A stretch of DNA of 11,510 bases, from NCBI GenBank assembly GCA_002479655.1, contig DLOQ01000168.1, forward strand, positions 30,630 through 42,139. The letters run 5' to 3'. Below the pieces are notes generated by a model. It was given only the letters and a program-made list of their open reading frames with translations, made no database searches and had not been told where the DNA came from. Of the stretch, positions 1 through 7,403 are shown one piece after another. Both the position numbers and the translations under genes were made by a program. This stretch comes from Lachnospiraceae bacterium UBA7480. GTDB lineage: Bacteria > Bacillota > Clostridia > Lachnospirales > Lachnospiraceae. How positions within the stretch are numbered: the stretch's first letter is position 1; every line of letters begins with the position of its first letter.

Positions 1-34
1 ACGTTCTTTCAACACATAATAGTCAGCATGTAAT

Positions 35-1219
35 TTAGACATAGATTTCCGGATCCTTTCTGATCAATTCCATACACATTCTTCCGTTATGATACGGACA
101 CTTCCAAGGTTCGACGATCGGTCTTTCAGGAAGGGGACTGCCTTTCGCGTCCAGATACCCGAACCATTCGCTGCCTTCCCGCTGATCTACGACATAATCC
201 ATGATAAATCGGTATATTTCCGCCGCAGCATCCTTATATTCCACACGCGCGGGGTTCTTTCCCCACAGATTTACAAAACCCAGCACCGCTTCCGCCTGTA
301 CCCACCAGACACGGGTCTCATCTACCACGCCTTTATCACATTCATTAGCCAGAGAATGTCCATCAAATGCCGCTTCATAGACCGCCTGCGCCATTTCCTC
401 ATTAATGGCGGAAATCTTTTCACACAGCGCGTCATCTTCCAGAAGTCCGCAGCCCCAATCGATCAGCCAGCTGGATTCTATATCATGCCCGTAACTATAC
501 AGGTCGATGATGGAGTGATACTCTGCATCAAAAAATACAAGCTGCCGCCGCAGTCCTGCATCATAGATCTTTTCCGCATAGATCTCAAGGATATGTTCCA
601 TCGCTTTCTTTACCGAAGGCTCCGCCGCCGCCTGATACAGTCCGGCATAACCCTCAAACACATGCAGCAGGGTATTCATGGTCTTATCTGCCATAACGCC
701 GTTCTCGCTAAGTTTTTCATTGGACTCCGGCTGCCAGTCAGCCGTAAAAGCCTCCAGATAACCCACCTGATCCGTACAGCGCTTTTCAATCAGTCCAAAA
801 AGCTCCTGCGCCAGTTTTAGAGCTTCCTCTTTACCGGTCAGACGGTAATATGCTGACAACGCATAGATCGCAAACGCCTGATTGTATGTATGCTTGGTCG
901 TATCCAACGGCTTTCCGTCATACGTCATACTCCAGTAAATGCCGCCGTTGTTCCGGTCTATGCAATAGTCACTTAAAAAAGCATAGGCATGATCCGCTTC
1001 TTTTCTTAAATCTTCACGTTCCAGCAACAGCGCCGCCTCTGAAAAAAACCAGAGGATACGGCTGTTAAGTATACAACCCTTTTCCGCTTTCCGGTCAAGG
1101 ACCAGCTCCTGACTTAAAAAACCGTAATATCCTCCGTATTCTTCATCGTGCATACGCATCCAAAACGGAATGATCTTATTTTCCAGCATTTCTTTTGCTG
1201 CCGACGATATTCTTCTCAT
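35..1219 (-). CDS. Cellobiose 2-epimerase (AGE/CE family)
   Basis: Cytosolic enzyme expected to interconvert the reducing-end glucose of cellobiose (and related beta-1,4 disaccharides) with mannose, a step in breakdown of beta-mannan or cellodextrin. The 394-residue protein has the all-alpha barrel signature of N-acylglucosamine/cellobiose 2-epimerases. Visible motifs, numbered from the chosen Met, are the SRILWF arginine (R54), KHTYNQAFAIYAL (109-121), H186, GHDIE with H245 and E248, W251, WWVQAEA with W306 and E310, and a C-terminal KCPYHNGRMCMEL with H377. These match by position the catalytic histidines and sugar-binding residues known from the Ruminococcus albus enzyme, and overall similarity to that enzyme as I recall it is high. 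An in-frame GTG at 1255 would add 12 residues, but it lies almost on the predicted transcription start. The ATG at 1219 has a GGGAAAGG-like site (1233-1240) upstream and aligns with known N-termini. No phosphorylase or transporter partner is visible nearby. Confidence 0.92.
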   Translation of the reverse strand: MRRISSAAKEMLENKIIPFWMRMHDEEYGGYYGFLSQELVLDRKAEKGCILNSRILWFFSEAALLLEREDLRKEADHAYAFLSDYCIDRNNGGIYWSMTYDGKPLDTTKHTYNQAFAIYALSAYYRLTGKEEALKLAQELFGLIEKRCTDQVGYLEAFTADWQPESNEKLSENGVMADKTMNTLLHVFEGYAGLYQAAAEPSVKKAMEHILEIYAEKIYDAGLRRQLVFFDAEYHSIIDLYSYGHDIESSWLIDWGCGLLEDDALCEKISAINEEMAQAVYEAAFDGHSLANECDKGVVDETRVWWVQAEAVLGFVNLWGKNPARVEYKDAAAEIYRFIMDYVVDQREGSEWFGYLDAKGSPLPERPIVEPWKCPYHNGRMCMELIRKDPEIYV

Positions 1220-1275
1220 CTTACTGACCACGCCTTTCCCAATCCACAGATTCACAGTTGTTATCTACCTTTATT

Positions 1276-1304
1276 ATAATAACAGCTACAGCGGCGGGTT
1301 TCAA
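1276..1304 (-). promoter_or_regulatory. Sigma-A promoter for the cellobiose 2-epimerase gene
   Basis: On the minus strand TTGAAA (1299-1304) is followed, after 17 bases, by TATTAT (1276-1281); an overlapping TATAAT lies at 1273-1278. Transcription would start near 1269, leaving about 50 bases before the ATG at 1219. This makes the alternative GTG at 1255 a poor start, because its only ribosome-site candidate (1268-1272) would lie at the transcript's very end. No terminator was found between the M56 gene and this promoter, so read-through from upstream is also possible. Confidence 0.6.
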
Positions 1305-1328
1305 TAGCGGCATGATAATTCCAAAAAA

Positions 1329-3206
1329 TTATTCTCCGTCTTGGTGAACCCCAACCAGCTCCCCTATATCAAATGAAATCTCCGTATTGCCGGAAGCAGT
1401 CGTAACCCACTCCCGTTCTACTTCAAATTCCAGAAACGGCATACCTCCATATTCCGGAATTGCGCTGCCTTCCCTGAAGAAACCGGGACGCACAAATAAT
1501 TTAATAGACTCTCCTAATTCAAAATAAGAGATATTGCCGCCTTCAATTCCTATTATTTCGCTTATTTCGCCCTCCGGAATCGCAACCGACGCTACTTCCC
1601 TGCCTGTTACCTTATCTATGAGTGTCAGTTCCCGACTGCCGTTGTCAAAACTATATCCGATCCGTTTACTTAAAATGTCCGTATAATCATTATAAGTAAA
1701 GTAATGGGGTACAAGCGTCCCCGTATCATACTGTTGTAATATGACAAACTCATCTGCACTGGCTCCTGTTCCCGTATAGATATGAAACGCGATCTGAAGC
1801 TGTCTTTCCTCTTCATCCCAATACAAATTCGGCATGATCTGCTGCGGGGTTGTATAAAACCAGTCAAAATAGTTCACATCGCCCGCAATATCTATTGCCA
1901 CGCCGCGCCCCGATATATCTTCATCATTATATCCATATACCCTGATATCATATTCGGGAATCTCCCCGATACAGATCACCTTGTCCCATCTGGAGGGATC
2001 ATAAAATCCCACATCCGGGATCGACTCGATCTCATCCCATGGAATGTCCATAAATCTCGATATAACATCGATCCGGTCATCCTCCTGCGCCTGTCCGTCA
2101 TCCATCTGTTCCGGCGATTCCCTACCGGTTTCCATGTATCCATTTTCTATGCTTCCGTTTTCCGCGCTTCCATTTTCTGTTCCTATGTTTTCCACATTCA
2201 GGTCTTCTTCCCCATCCGCCGCATCAAAAGCAGACGACGCCCCTTCCTCTTTTTCCCTTCTGGGATCGGTCAGAAAACAGATCGCCAATATTCCTACTAC
2301 TGCCGCTGCCGCTATCATGATCCATAACGCAGGCTTTTTATAATTCAATATGGATTTCACCCTTTCCTTTACGCCCACTTCCCCAAATGCCAGAGGGCAC
2401 ACCATGATCAGGCTCCGCTGCCTTGCGCAGGATAACAGCACTTTGGAATATTCTTTTTTCTCGTCGAATGTCATATCTTTGGCTGCCTTTTCATCACATG
2501 CCAGTTCAATGTCCCTGCACAGCAACGCATATGCTGCCCAGCAAAGAGGATGAAACCAATAGACACACAGCAACAAATATCCTAACGCTTTCCACCAATG
2601 GTCTTTTCTTTTAAGATGCGCCGATTCATGGGACACGATATAATTCATTTCTGTTTCATTCAATGCGGAAGAAAGATAAACACGCGGTCTGATGATCCCC
2701 AGAATAAACGGCGATTTTACAGCATCGCAAATATAAATATTATCCTTAACGCATACCGCTTCTCGTACCAGTCTATAAAGCCTTATGGCGCTGACCATTG
2801 CGCAGATCATCAACAGAACCATGCCAAAGCACCAGACAAAGCCGGCAGCATATGTGACTACCTGCAATGGCGCCGCGCTGTTCGATTCATTATACGCAAA
2901 GCTCTCCGTCAGCATCGGGTTGATCGTATTTTCCACGATCGGCAGATGACTGTCAATGGACGGTATATAATTATGCACTTCCCCTTCCACAACCGTACTG
3001 GATCTTATAGGTTCCGTACTTGGCAGTATGCTGAATCGGCTTTCAATGGAAAACGGACAAATCAGCCTGATGGCAACAAACCCCCATAATAAGCAGATCA
3101 CCCATTTGGGAATTTTTTTAAATATCAGCCTGATACATATCACTGCCAATATCAACCACCCGGCAGTTATACTCATGTTTAATAATTTCAAGAAAATATC
3201 GCCCAT
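1329..3206 (-). CDS. M56 family (BlaR1/MecR1-like) membrane metallopeptidase with a non-beta-lactam sensor tail
   Basis: Membrane sensor-protease, second gene of the repressor operon. Numbering from the chosen Met (625 residues), likely membrane helices are at about 12-29, 35-52, 117-140, 206-228 and 294-312. The zinc protease signature HESAH is at 193-197, and a third ligand Glu is probably at 234 in DIELACDE, as in M56 peptidases. By analogy with BlaR1 it should lead to inactivation of the cognate repressor when a ligand is sensed. After the last helix comes an acidic linker with Glu-Asn-Gly repeats (roughly 325-375) and then about 250 extracellular residues rich in aromatic and beta-type segments. 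I see no SxxK, SxN or KTG triad, so the tail is not a penicillin-binding domain and its ligand is unknown. Start choice: GAGGAG (3215-3220) lies 8 bases before the ATG at 3206, but only 2 bases before the upstream ATG at 3212, which would overlap the repressor stop as ATGA. Confidence 0.88.
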   Translation of the reverse strand: MGDIFLKLLNMSITAGWLILAVICIRLIFKKIPKWVICLLWGFVAIRLICPFSIESRFSILPSTEPIRSSTVVEGEVHNYIPSIDSHLPIVENTINPMLTESFAYNESNSAAPLQVVTYAAGFVWCFGMVLLMICAMVSAIRLYRLVREAVCVKDNIYICDAVKSPFILGIIRPRVYLSSALNETEMNYIVSHESAHLKRKDHWWKALGYLLLCVYWFHPLCWAAYALLCRDIELACDEKAAKDMTFDEKKEYSKVLLSCARQRSLIMVCPLAFGEVGVKERVKSILNYKKPALWIMIAAAAVVGILAICFLTDPRREKEEGASSAFDAADGEEDLNVENIGTENGSAENGSIENGYMETGRESPEQMDDGQAQEDDRIDVISRFMDIPWDEIESIPDVGFYDPSRWDKVICIGEIPEYDIRVYGYNDEDISGRGVAIDIAGDVNYFDWFYTTPQQIMPNLYWDEEERQLQIAFHIYTGTGASADEFVILQQYDTGTLVPHYFTYNDYTDILSKRIGYSFDNGSRELTLIDKVTGREVASVAIPEGEISEIIGIEGGNISYFELGESIKLFVRPGFFREGSAIPEYGGMPFLEFEVEREWVTTASGNTEISFDIGELVGVHQDGE

Positions 3207-3208
3207 AC

Positions 3209-3571
3209 TCATGACTCCTCTGCTCTGTCTATCATCCTGCGGATCGCTTCCGCTTCCTCCGCCGTAATCTTAGATCCCTGCATAAATGCCGCAACAAATG
3301 CCGGAAGGGAACCGGCAAAGGTATCCTCCACATATTGTCTGCTCTGCATGGAATAAAATTCATCTCTGGAGATCACGGCAGTCACCAATCCGTTATCATT
3401 CCGAAACAAACCCTTGTCAATCAATCTGCGCAGCACATTATGCGCCGTGGTCCTCTTCCAGTTAAATGCTGTCGCCGTCATCTTTACCAGCTCAGACGAA
3501 GTGACCGGCTCATGCTCCCAGATCATATCTGCATATCGCGCTTCAATAACGCCTAATTGTATTTCTGCCAT
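3209..3571 (-). CDS. BlaI/MecI/CopY family transcriptional repressor
   Basis: A 120-residue winged-helix repressor of the BlaI/MecI/CopY (penicillinase repressor) family, which binds DNA as a dimer and is inactivated by cleavage triggered by its M56 partner. The N-terminal segment reads as a MarR-like wing: SSELVKMTATAFNWKRTTAHNVLRRLIDKGLF (split here as about 25-56) carries the recognition helix, and the wing follows at about 57-68. The C-terminal helices (about 85-118, AFVAAFMQGSKITAEEAEAI) resemble the BlaI dimerisation part, where the Asn-Phe type cleavage site lies in staphylococcal BlaI; the exact scissile bond cannot be read here. The start is the ATG at 3571, with AAAGGAG (3582-3588) 10 bases upstream. 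The reading frame stays open further upstream, but that part covers the operators and promoter and is not coding. It is directly followed by the M56 gene, so the two are translationally close. Tandem operators upstream imply autoregulation. Confidence 0.9.
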   Translation of the reverse strand: MAEIQLGVIEARYADMIWEHEPVTSSELVKMTATAFNWKRTTAHNVLRRLIDKGLFRNDNGLVTAVISRDEFYSMQSRQYVEDTFAGSLPAFVAAFMQGSKITAEEAEAIRRMIDRAEES

Positions 3572-3591
3572 CTGTTTCTTTCTCCTTTCAA

Positions 3592-3610
3592 AGACTACTT
3601 CCTGTGGTCT
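3592..3610. promoter_or_regulatory. Operator copy 1 for the BlaI-like repressor
   Basis: This is a 19-bp near-palindrome, AGACTAC-TTCCT-GTGGTCT, differing from perfect dyad symmetry at one base per arm. The ACTAC/GT(A/G)GT half-sites resemble known BlaI/MecI operators. It lies just downstream of the predicted transcription start and 20 bases before the repressor start codon, where a bound dimer would block elongation or promoter clearance. Confidence 0.75.
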
Positions 3611-3617
3611 TATGTAT

Positions 3618-3636
3618 AGACTACAGCAAGTGGTCT
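3618..3636. promoter_or_regulatory. Operator copy 2 for the BlaI-like repressor
   Basis: This is a second 19-bp near-palindrome, AGACTAC-AGCAA-GTGGTCT. Its arms are identical to those of copy 1 and the two centres are 26 bp apart. It covers the predicted -10 region and spacer of the repressor promoter. Two identical arm pairs around unrelated centres are strong internal evidence for a specific binding site. Confidence 0.78.
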
Positions 3637-3646
3637 TGAATGTCAA
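3618..3646 (-). promoter_or_regulatory. Promoter of the repressor-M56 operon
   Basis: On the minus strand a perfect TTGACA (3641-3646) is followed after 17 bases by TAGTCT (3618-3623), a weak -10 embedded in operator copy 2. A TATACA at 3613-3618 is an alternative but is spaced 22 bases away. The start would be near 3611, giving a leader of about 40 bases that contains operator copy 1 and the ribosome site. Confidence 0.55.
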
Positions 3647-3745
3647 TAGGAAATATAATATTTTGTGATATGCTGCTATCTGTGATATACCGAAAAACAA
3701 TTCGCAGGTTTTGAAATAAATGTTTGACAAATTTATAGACTATGT

Positions 3746-3775
3746 TTGACTTTTATACCAAAATAATAATATAAT
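3746..3775 (+). promoter_or_regulatory. Promoter for the divergent membrane-protein gene
   Basis: TTGACT (3746-3751) and TATAAT (3770-3775) are spaced by 18 bases; a second TTGACA at 3724-3729 lies too far upstream to pair with the same -10. The transcript would start near 3782, with a leader of about 90 bases. That leader contains a possible small hairpin, ACAGGC (3813-3818) against GCCTGT (3834-3839), before the AGGGAGG site at 3858-3864. The repressor operators are more than 100 bp away, so they probably do not control this gene directly. Confidence 0.6.
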
Positions 3776-3872
3776 GAAAGCGATACTATGTAAACCATAC
3801 ATCTATTTTCATACAGGCTGATATCAACGAAACGCCTGTCAAAAAATCAAATCACTTAGGGAGGCGATACCT

Positions 3873-5261
3873 ATGGAGAACAGCAAAAAAAATGCGAACA
3901 GCATATCCGTTAATGACATGGATTATCTTCAGATCACCAGCGACATCAAAGAAAGTCCGCGGATCCAGAAAACAGAATATATCCGCCAGCAGATGTTAAA
4001 GCGCAGAGCCATGGAAGATGCGCTGATGGAAGATCTGAAACAGGAGCAGAGCGTGATTGACAGTTTCCGTGATCAGATCAACGACGGTCTGATCCAGACA
4101 GAGGAGCTTAGCAGATACAATCAGGAATTTCGTGATAACATGACAGACCAGATCTATCTCCTGCACGGCATTTCCAAAGATAAGCTGGAAGGGATGCAGG
4201 AATGTAAAAATGCATTCCGCCGCGGCTACAGCATTGTTCTGTTTCTGCTGTCTACGGCATTGACCATCCTCTGCGGCGCGCTTCACGGTTTTCATTCGGA
4301 TATCTGTCTGCTGATGCTGGCTTTGACAGGATTAGAGGGCGCGATGCTGGCACAGGATAACAGTCTGGATCATTACCCCATACTGCGCCTGATCAACAGA
4401 GTGCTGTTTCCCCTTTTATGCCCGCTGATGTTGACAATGTTTGTCTGCTATGAATTAGGTTTTTCACCGTACGGTATTCTCCTGCCTTATATCGCCATGG
4501 CAGGCATCGTCGTCCTGTTTCTTTCCGCCGTGCCGTACTTCATCTATGATCCCTACAAGGGCATGGGAAAACATATACGTGACGCAAAAGCAGAAATCAA
4601 GATTGTAGAAAAGGTCGCTAAAAAGGAAATCAGCAAAAACCAGCGCATCCGTATCAAAGAAGAAAAAAAGGATCTTGCGGAGCAGGCTAAGGAAGCCCGC
4701 AAGCAGGAACGCATTGCTAAAAAGGAAGCCAAGGAAGCTGAAAAGCAGGAGCGCGTTGCTAAAAAGGAAGCCGAAAAGCAGGAGCGCATTGCTAAAAAAG
4801 CTGATAAAAAACAAGAAGAATCCGTGCAGAAAGATGAAATACAGCAGCAAGAGTCTGCGCAGGAGGAACAGCTTACACAAAAGGAATCTGCTCAGCAGGA
4901 TTCAATACAGCAGCAGGAATCGGTACAGCAGGAACAGCCTACACAAAAAGATACCATCCGGCAGGAAAGCAGCCTGACAGAAGAAACGCAAAATGAATCA
5001 AAGAAACAGGAAGCAGCCGCACAGATAGACGAACCGAAACCTGTTACTGAAGTTACGCCCGCAGAAACAGCAAAAACCGATGCGGAAAAAGAAACGGCGG
5101 AATCGACTACGGAAACCGTCAAAACCGCCGAAACGGATTCTGAAAAGACAGAAACAGCCAAACCGGAACCTCCCAAGAAGCGCAGAACCCGAAAAAAGGC
5201 TTCTGCGAATCCCGTTATCGATATTACGGAAGGAGCGCAAAATTTAGCTGCTAAATCATAA
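3873..5261 (+). CDS. Unrecognised four-helix membrane protein with a charged repetitive tail
   Basis: I do not recognise this 462-residue protein. Residues 1-30 look disordered. Residues 31-115 are charged and helical, probably coiled coil. Hydrophobic segments at about 119-138, 143-160, 177-195 and 201-224 suggest four membrane helices. From 233 on, the tail is highly charged: Lys/Glu/Arg/Ala helix with three KQER(I/V)AKK units (277-309), then a Gln/Glu/Ser section with a 22-residue repeat (324-367), then a Thr/Glu/Ala/Lys region, a basic patch PKKRRTRKK (433-442) and a short end. With both ends polar and four helices, N- and C-termini should be on the same side, cytoplasmic by the positive-inside rule. 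Such a tail could tether nucleic acid or a partner protein, but that is inference. The start has AGGGAGG 8 bases upstream. It stands alone, divergent from the repressor operon, with its own promoter and terminator. It is certainly a real gene; its function is unknown. Confidence 0.85.
   Translation: MENSKKNANSISVNDMDYLQITSDIKESPRIQKTEYIRQQMLKRRAMEDALMEDLKQEQSVIDSFRDQINDGLIQTEELSRYNQEFRDNMTDQIYLLHGISKDKLEGMQECKNAFRRGYSIVLFLLSTALTILCGALHGFHSDICLLMLALTGLEGAMLAQDNSLDHYPILRLINRVLFPLLCPLMLTMFVCYELGFSPYGILLPYIAMAGIVVLFLSAVPYFIYDPYKGMGKHIRDAKAEIKIVEKVAKKEISKNQRIRIKEEKKDLAEQAKEARKQERIAKKEAKEAEKQERVAKKEAEKQERIAKKADKKQEESVQKDEIQQQESAQEEQLTQKESAQQDSIQQQESVQQEQPTQKDTIRQESSLTEETQNESKKQEAAAQIDEPKPVTEVTPAETAKTDAEKETAESTTETVKTAETDSEKTETAKPEPPKKRRTRKKASANPVIDITEGAQNLAAKS
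4701..4809 (+). repeat. In-gene tandem repeat encoding KQER(I/V)AKK units
   Basis: Three successive copies of a segment reading aagcagga(a/g)cgc(a/g)ttgctaaaaa encode KQERIAKK or KQERVAKK. They are spaced 42 and 33 bases apart, so copy length varies by whole codons. DNA identity between copies is high enough that they are likely to expand and contract by slippage or unequal recombination. Confidence 0.75.
4842..4973 (+). repeat. In-gene 66-bp direct repeat (two units)
   Basis: Units at 4842-4907 and 4908-4973 encode QQQES-x-Q-x-EQ-x-TQK with a 22-residue period. The cagcagca(a/g)ga(g/a)tc and acacaaaa(a/g)ga parts are nearly identical at DNA level. The second half of each unit is less similar. 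This marks a recent duplication inside the tail. Confidence 0.65.
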
Positions 5262-5342
5262 TTACATATTCATAAATACTTAACTGCAAATAACAATCAT
5301 AATTTTTACAGATAAATATTTCTTTGCATATTCATATATACG

Positions 5343-5404
5343 CCTGAGGCTCTAAGGACGCGATGATTAGATCAGCGCATTCTCAGAGCCTCAGGTTTTC
5401 TTTT
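5343..5404 (+). terminator. Two-tier intrinsic terminator after the membrane-protein gene
   Basis: An 11-bp perfect stem, CCTGAGGCTCT (5343-5353) with AGAGCCTCAGG (5385-5395), is followed by TTTTCTTTT. Inside it, after a symmetric 6+6 internal loop, GCGATGAT (5360-5367) pairs with ATCAGCGC (5371-5378) across a 3-base loop with one mismatch. The T-run is on the plus side only, so it serves the upstream plus-strand gene. The convergent AsnB gene ends at its edge. Confidence 0.88.
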
Positions 5405-7256
5405 ATACAAAAGATATCTTCGGCTGGTATCTCTCCAGCCATTGATTGATCTGAAACATATACGCCAATAGCTGCGGCGCCGCCATCAACTGCCCAAACC
5501 ACGGTTTCCCGTATTCTGCGGGCGTCTCCATAAAACGGCGCATTTTCTCCGTATCGACCAGCGCATGGATCGGCGCGTCCGGTCTGGAAAGGATCTTAGT
5601 CAGCTTCTGTTTCAACAGCTTTTCATATTTAGGATCATACGTCTTGGGATACGGACTTTTCTTCCGCATCAAAAGCTCTTCCGGGATCACGTCTTTTAAC
5701 GCATCCCGAAGCAATGATTTCTCTACGCCGTTTTTCCGCTTCATTTCCCACGGGACATTGAAGACATATTCAATGATCCGATGGTCGGCAAAGGGCACCC
5801 TTGCCTCCAGTCCCGAATACATGCTGGTTCTGTCCATCCTGTCCAACAGCGTCTGCATAAACCATTTGATATTCAGATAAGCGATCTCCCGACGTTTTGT
5901 CTCCTCCGGACTCTCGCCATATAAAGACGGCACCTTGCGGATCGAATCTTCATACTGATCGTGGACATAATTCTCCAGATCAAGCTTTCTGATGAGATCA
6001 TCCTGCAACAGACATTCCCTGACGTCCATCTTTTTTGACCACGGAAAGCCCTCACCCTGCAATAAATCTTCCCGATAAAACCATGGATAACCGCCGAATA
6101 TCTCATCCGCACATTCCCCTGTGAGCGCTACTTTATTATCCCGTTTCACAAGTCGGCAGAAATAAAGCATCGAAGCGTCAACATCCGCCATACCGGGCAG
6201 ATCCTTGGCATACACTGCCTCCTCCAAAAGATCTACCAGCTCATATTCCTCGCACTGCAGATAAGTATGATGCACATCAATATGGGAAAGCATCTTATCT
6301 ACATAAGGACGGTCGCGCTCCGGCTGAAAAGAATTCGCCTGAAAATATTGATCGTTTCCCGCAAAATCAAAGGAAAACGTATTTAATCTGCTTCCATCAC
6401 GCTCCATCACATCTGCTGCAACCGCCGTAACAATGCTGGAATCAATACCGCCGGAAAGGAAACAGCAGACCGGCACATCCGAAATCATCTGGCGTTTTAT
6501 GGAATCTTTTACCAGATAGGAAACCTTTTCTACCGTTCGTTCATAAGAATCCGTATGCTCACGGCTGACAATATCCCAATATTTCTGCGGATGCAGACCG
6601 TCCTCATTATATACGGCATAATACCCTGCCGGAATCTCATATACATTCTTAAATACGCCGCAGCCCTGCGTCCTTGCCGGTCCCACTCCAAAGATCTGCC
6701 GGAAGCTGTCGAGATCAACTTCCGGACTTATCGCAGGATGAGAAAACAGCGCTTTCAACTCCGAACCAAACACCAACATACCATCCTGAACCGTATAAAA
6801 CAGCGGTTTTACGCCGGCATGGTCACGGGCAAGGAACAACTGCCGCCGGTGTCCGTCCCAGACAGCAAATGCAAAGATGCCATTTAACTGCTTGACACAC
6901 CCGCAGCCGTATTCCATATATGCATAAAGAATCGCTTCCGTATCGCATGTTGTCTCAAAGACATATCCCCTGTCCTTCAGCTTCTTTGTCAATTCATCGG
7001 TATTATAGATCTCTCCGTTGTAAACGATCACATATTGATCTTTTACCATCGGCTGAATCCCGTTTTTAATATCCCGGATAGATAAGCGCGTATGGCTAAG
7101 TCCCGCATGCACGCTTAACCATTCGCCGCTCTGATCATTGCCCCGGTGGGCAATCGATCTGCGCATACGGATCAATGTATCCAGATGCCTATGCTTTTCA
7201 TCTTCCGTGGCTGTAAAATCCTGATGAAAATCACACATTCCGGCAATTCCACACAT
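5403..7256 (-). CDS. asnB: Asparagine synthetase (glutamine-hydrolysing), AsnB type
   Basis: Cytosolic enzyme making asparagine from aspartate, glutamine and ATP. The N-terminal glutaminase (Ntn) domain, about 1-215, begins MCGIAG, so Cys2 becomes the nucleophile after Met removal. AHRG (36-39), RLSI (57-60), VYNGEIYN (78-85) and CDTE (104-107) complete the glutamine site. The C-terminal synthetase domain has the ATP pyrophosphatase loop SGGIDSS (268-274), a GECADEIFGGY motif and a RTSMYSGLEARVPF segment, with the KSLLRDAL helix near 540. Its length of 617 is within the range for the long Firmicute AsnB group, somewhat longer than E. coli AsnB. All catalytic motifs are present. ATG at 7256 has GAGGAG (7264-7269) 7 bases upstream; a possible -10 TATACT sits at 7285-7290 without a good -35. 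It is monocistronic, between two terminators; no amino-transfer modification cluster is nearby, so plain asparagine synthesis is the best reading. Confidence 0.95.
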   Translation of the reverse strand: MCGIAGMCDFHQDFTATEDEKHRHLDTLIRMRRSIAHRGNDQSGEWLSVHAGLSHTRLSIRDIKNGIQPMVKDQYVIVYNGEIYNTDELTKKLKDRGYVFETTCDTEAILYAYMEYGCGCVKQLNGIFAFAVWDGHRRQLFLARDHAGVKPLFYTVQDGMLVFGSELKALFSHPAISPEVDLDSFRQIFGVGPARTQGCGVFKNVYEIPAGYYAVYNEDGLHPQKYWDIVSREHTDSYERTVEKVSYLVKDSIKRQMISDVPVCCFLSGGIDSSIVTAVAADVMERDGSRLNTFSFDFAGNDQYFQANSFQPERDRPYVDKMLSHIDVHHTYLQCEEYELVDLLEEAVYAKDLPGMADVDASMLYFCRLVKRDNKVALTGECADEIFGGYPWFYREDLLQGEGFPWSKKMDVRECLLQDDLIRKLDLENYVHDQYEDSIRKVPSLYGESPEETKRREIAYLNIKWFMQTLLDRMDRTSMYSGLEARVPFADHRIIEYVFNVPWEMKRKNGVEKSLLRDALKDVIPEELLMRKKSPYPKTYDPKYEKLLKQKLTKILSRPDAPIHALVDTEKMRRFMETPAEYGKPWFGQLMAAPQLLAYMFQINQWLERYQPKISFV

Positions 7257-7327
7257 TATTTCACTCCTCGATCAACTCAATAGAAGTATACTCAATGATA
7301 AAATAATGTGTTACTCCTTTTGCGCAC

Positions 7328-7369
7328 AAAAAAGCGCATGGTTCACAATTTGCTGTTCCATGCGCTTTT
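7328..7369 (-). terminator. Intrinsic terminator downstream of the nuclease remnant
   Basis: AAAAGCGCATGG (7330-7341) and CCATGCGCTTTT (7358-7369) form a 12-bp perfect stem with a 16-base loop. On the minus strand it is followed by six T (7328-7333), so it ends transcripts coming from the nuclease/acetyltransferase side before the AsnB promoter region. Confidence 0.85.
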
Positions 7370-7403
7370 ACGCTGTTATTTTGATATTAAATTGTTTTGT
7401 TGA

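Noticed and set aside
1..34. End of a plus-strand gene (an open frame closes with TAA at 31-33)
   Set aside because: Only ten codons are visible and they cannot be told from chance.
89..820. Long plus-strand reading frame opposite the epimerase
   Set aside because: It is a shadow of the well-supported minus-strand gene, with no protein-like motifs or start signals.
1256..1328. A terminator between the M56 gene and the epimerase
   Set aside because: Only a weak AT-only stem (about 6 bp) was found; it is not convincing as an intrinsic terminator.
3572..3730. A longer N-terminal extension of the BlaI-like repressor
   Set aside because: It would run through the operators and promoter; the family start and a good ribosome site are at 3571.
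4464..4880. Minus-strand hydrophobic reading frame under the repeat tail
   Set aside because: Leu/Phe-rich composition is the expected antisense of the Lys/Glu/Gln-rich plus-strand tail.
5265..5341. Two near-identical 15-mers (CATATTCATAAATAC and CATATTCATATATAC), 62 bp apart
   Set aside because: Both lie in AT-rich intergenic DNA, and no role such as an attachment site or operator is supported; chance is likely.
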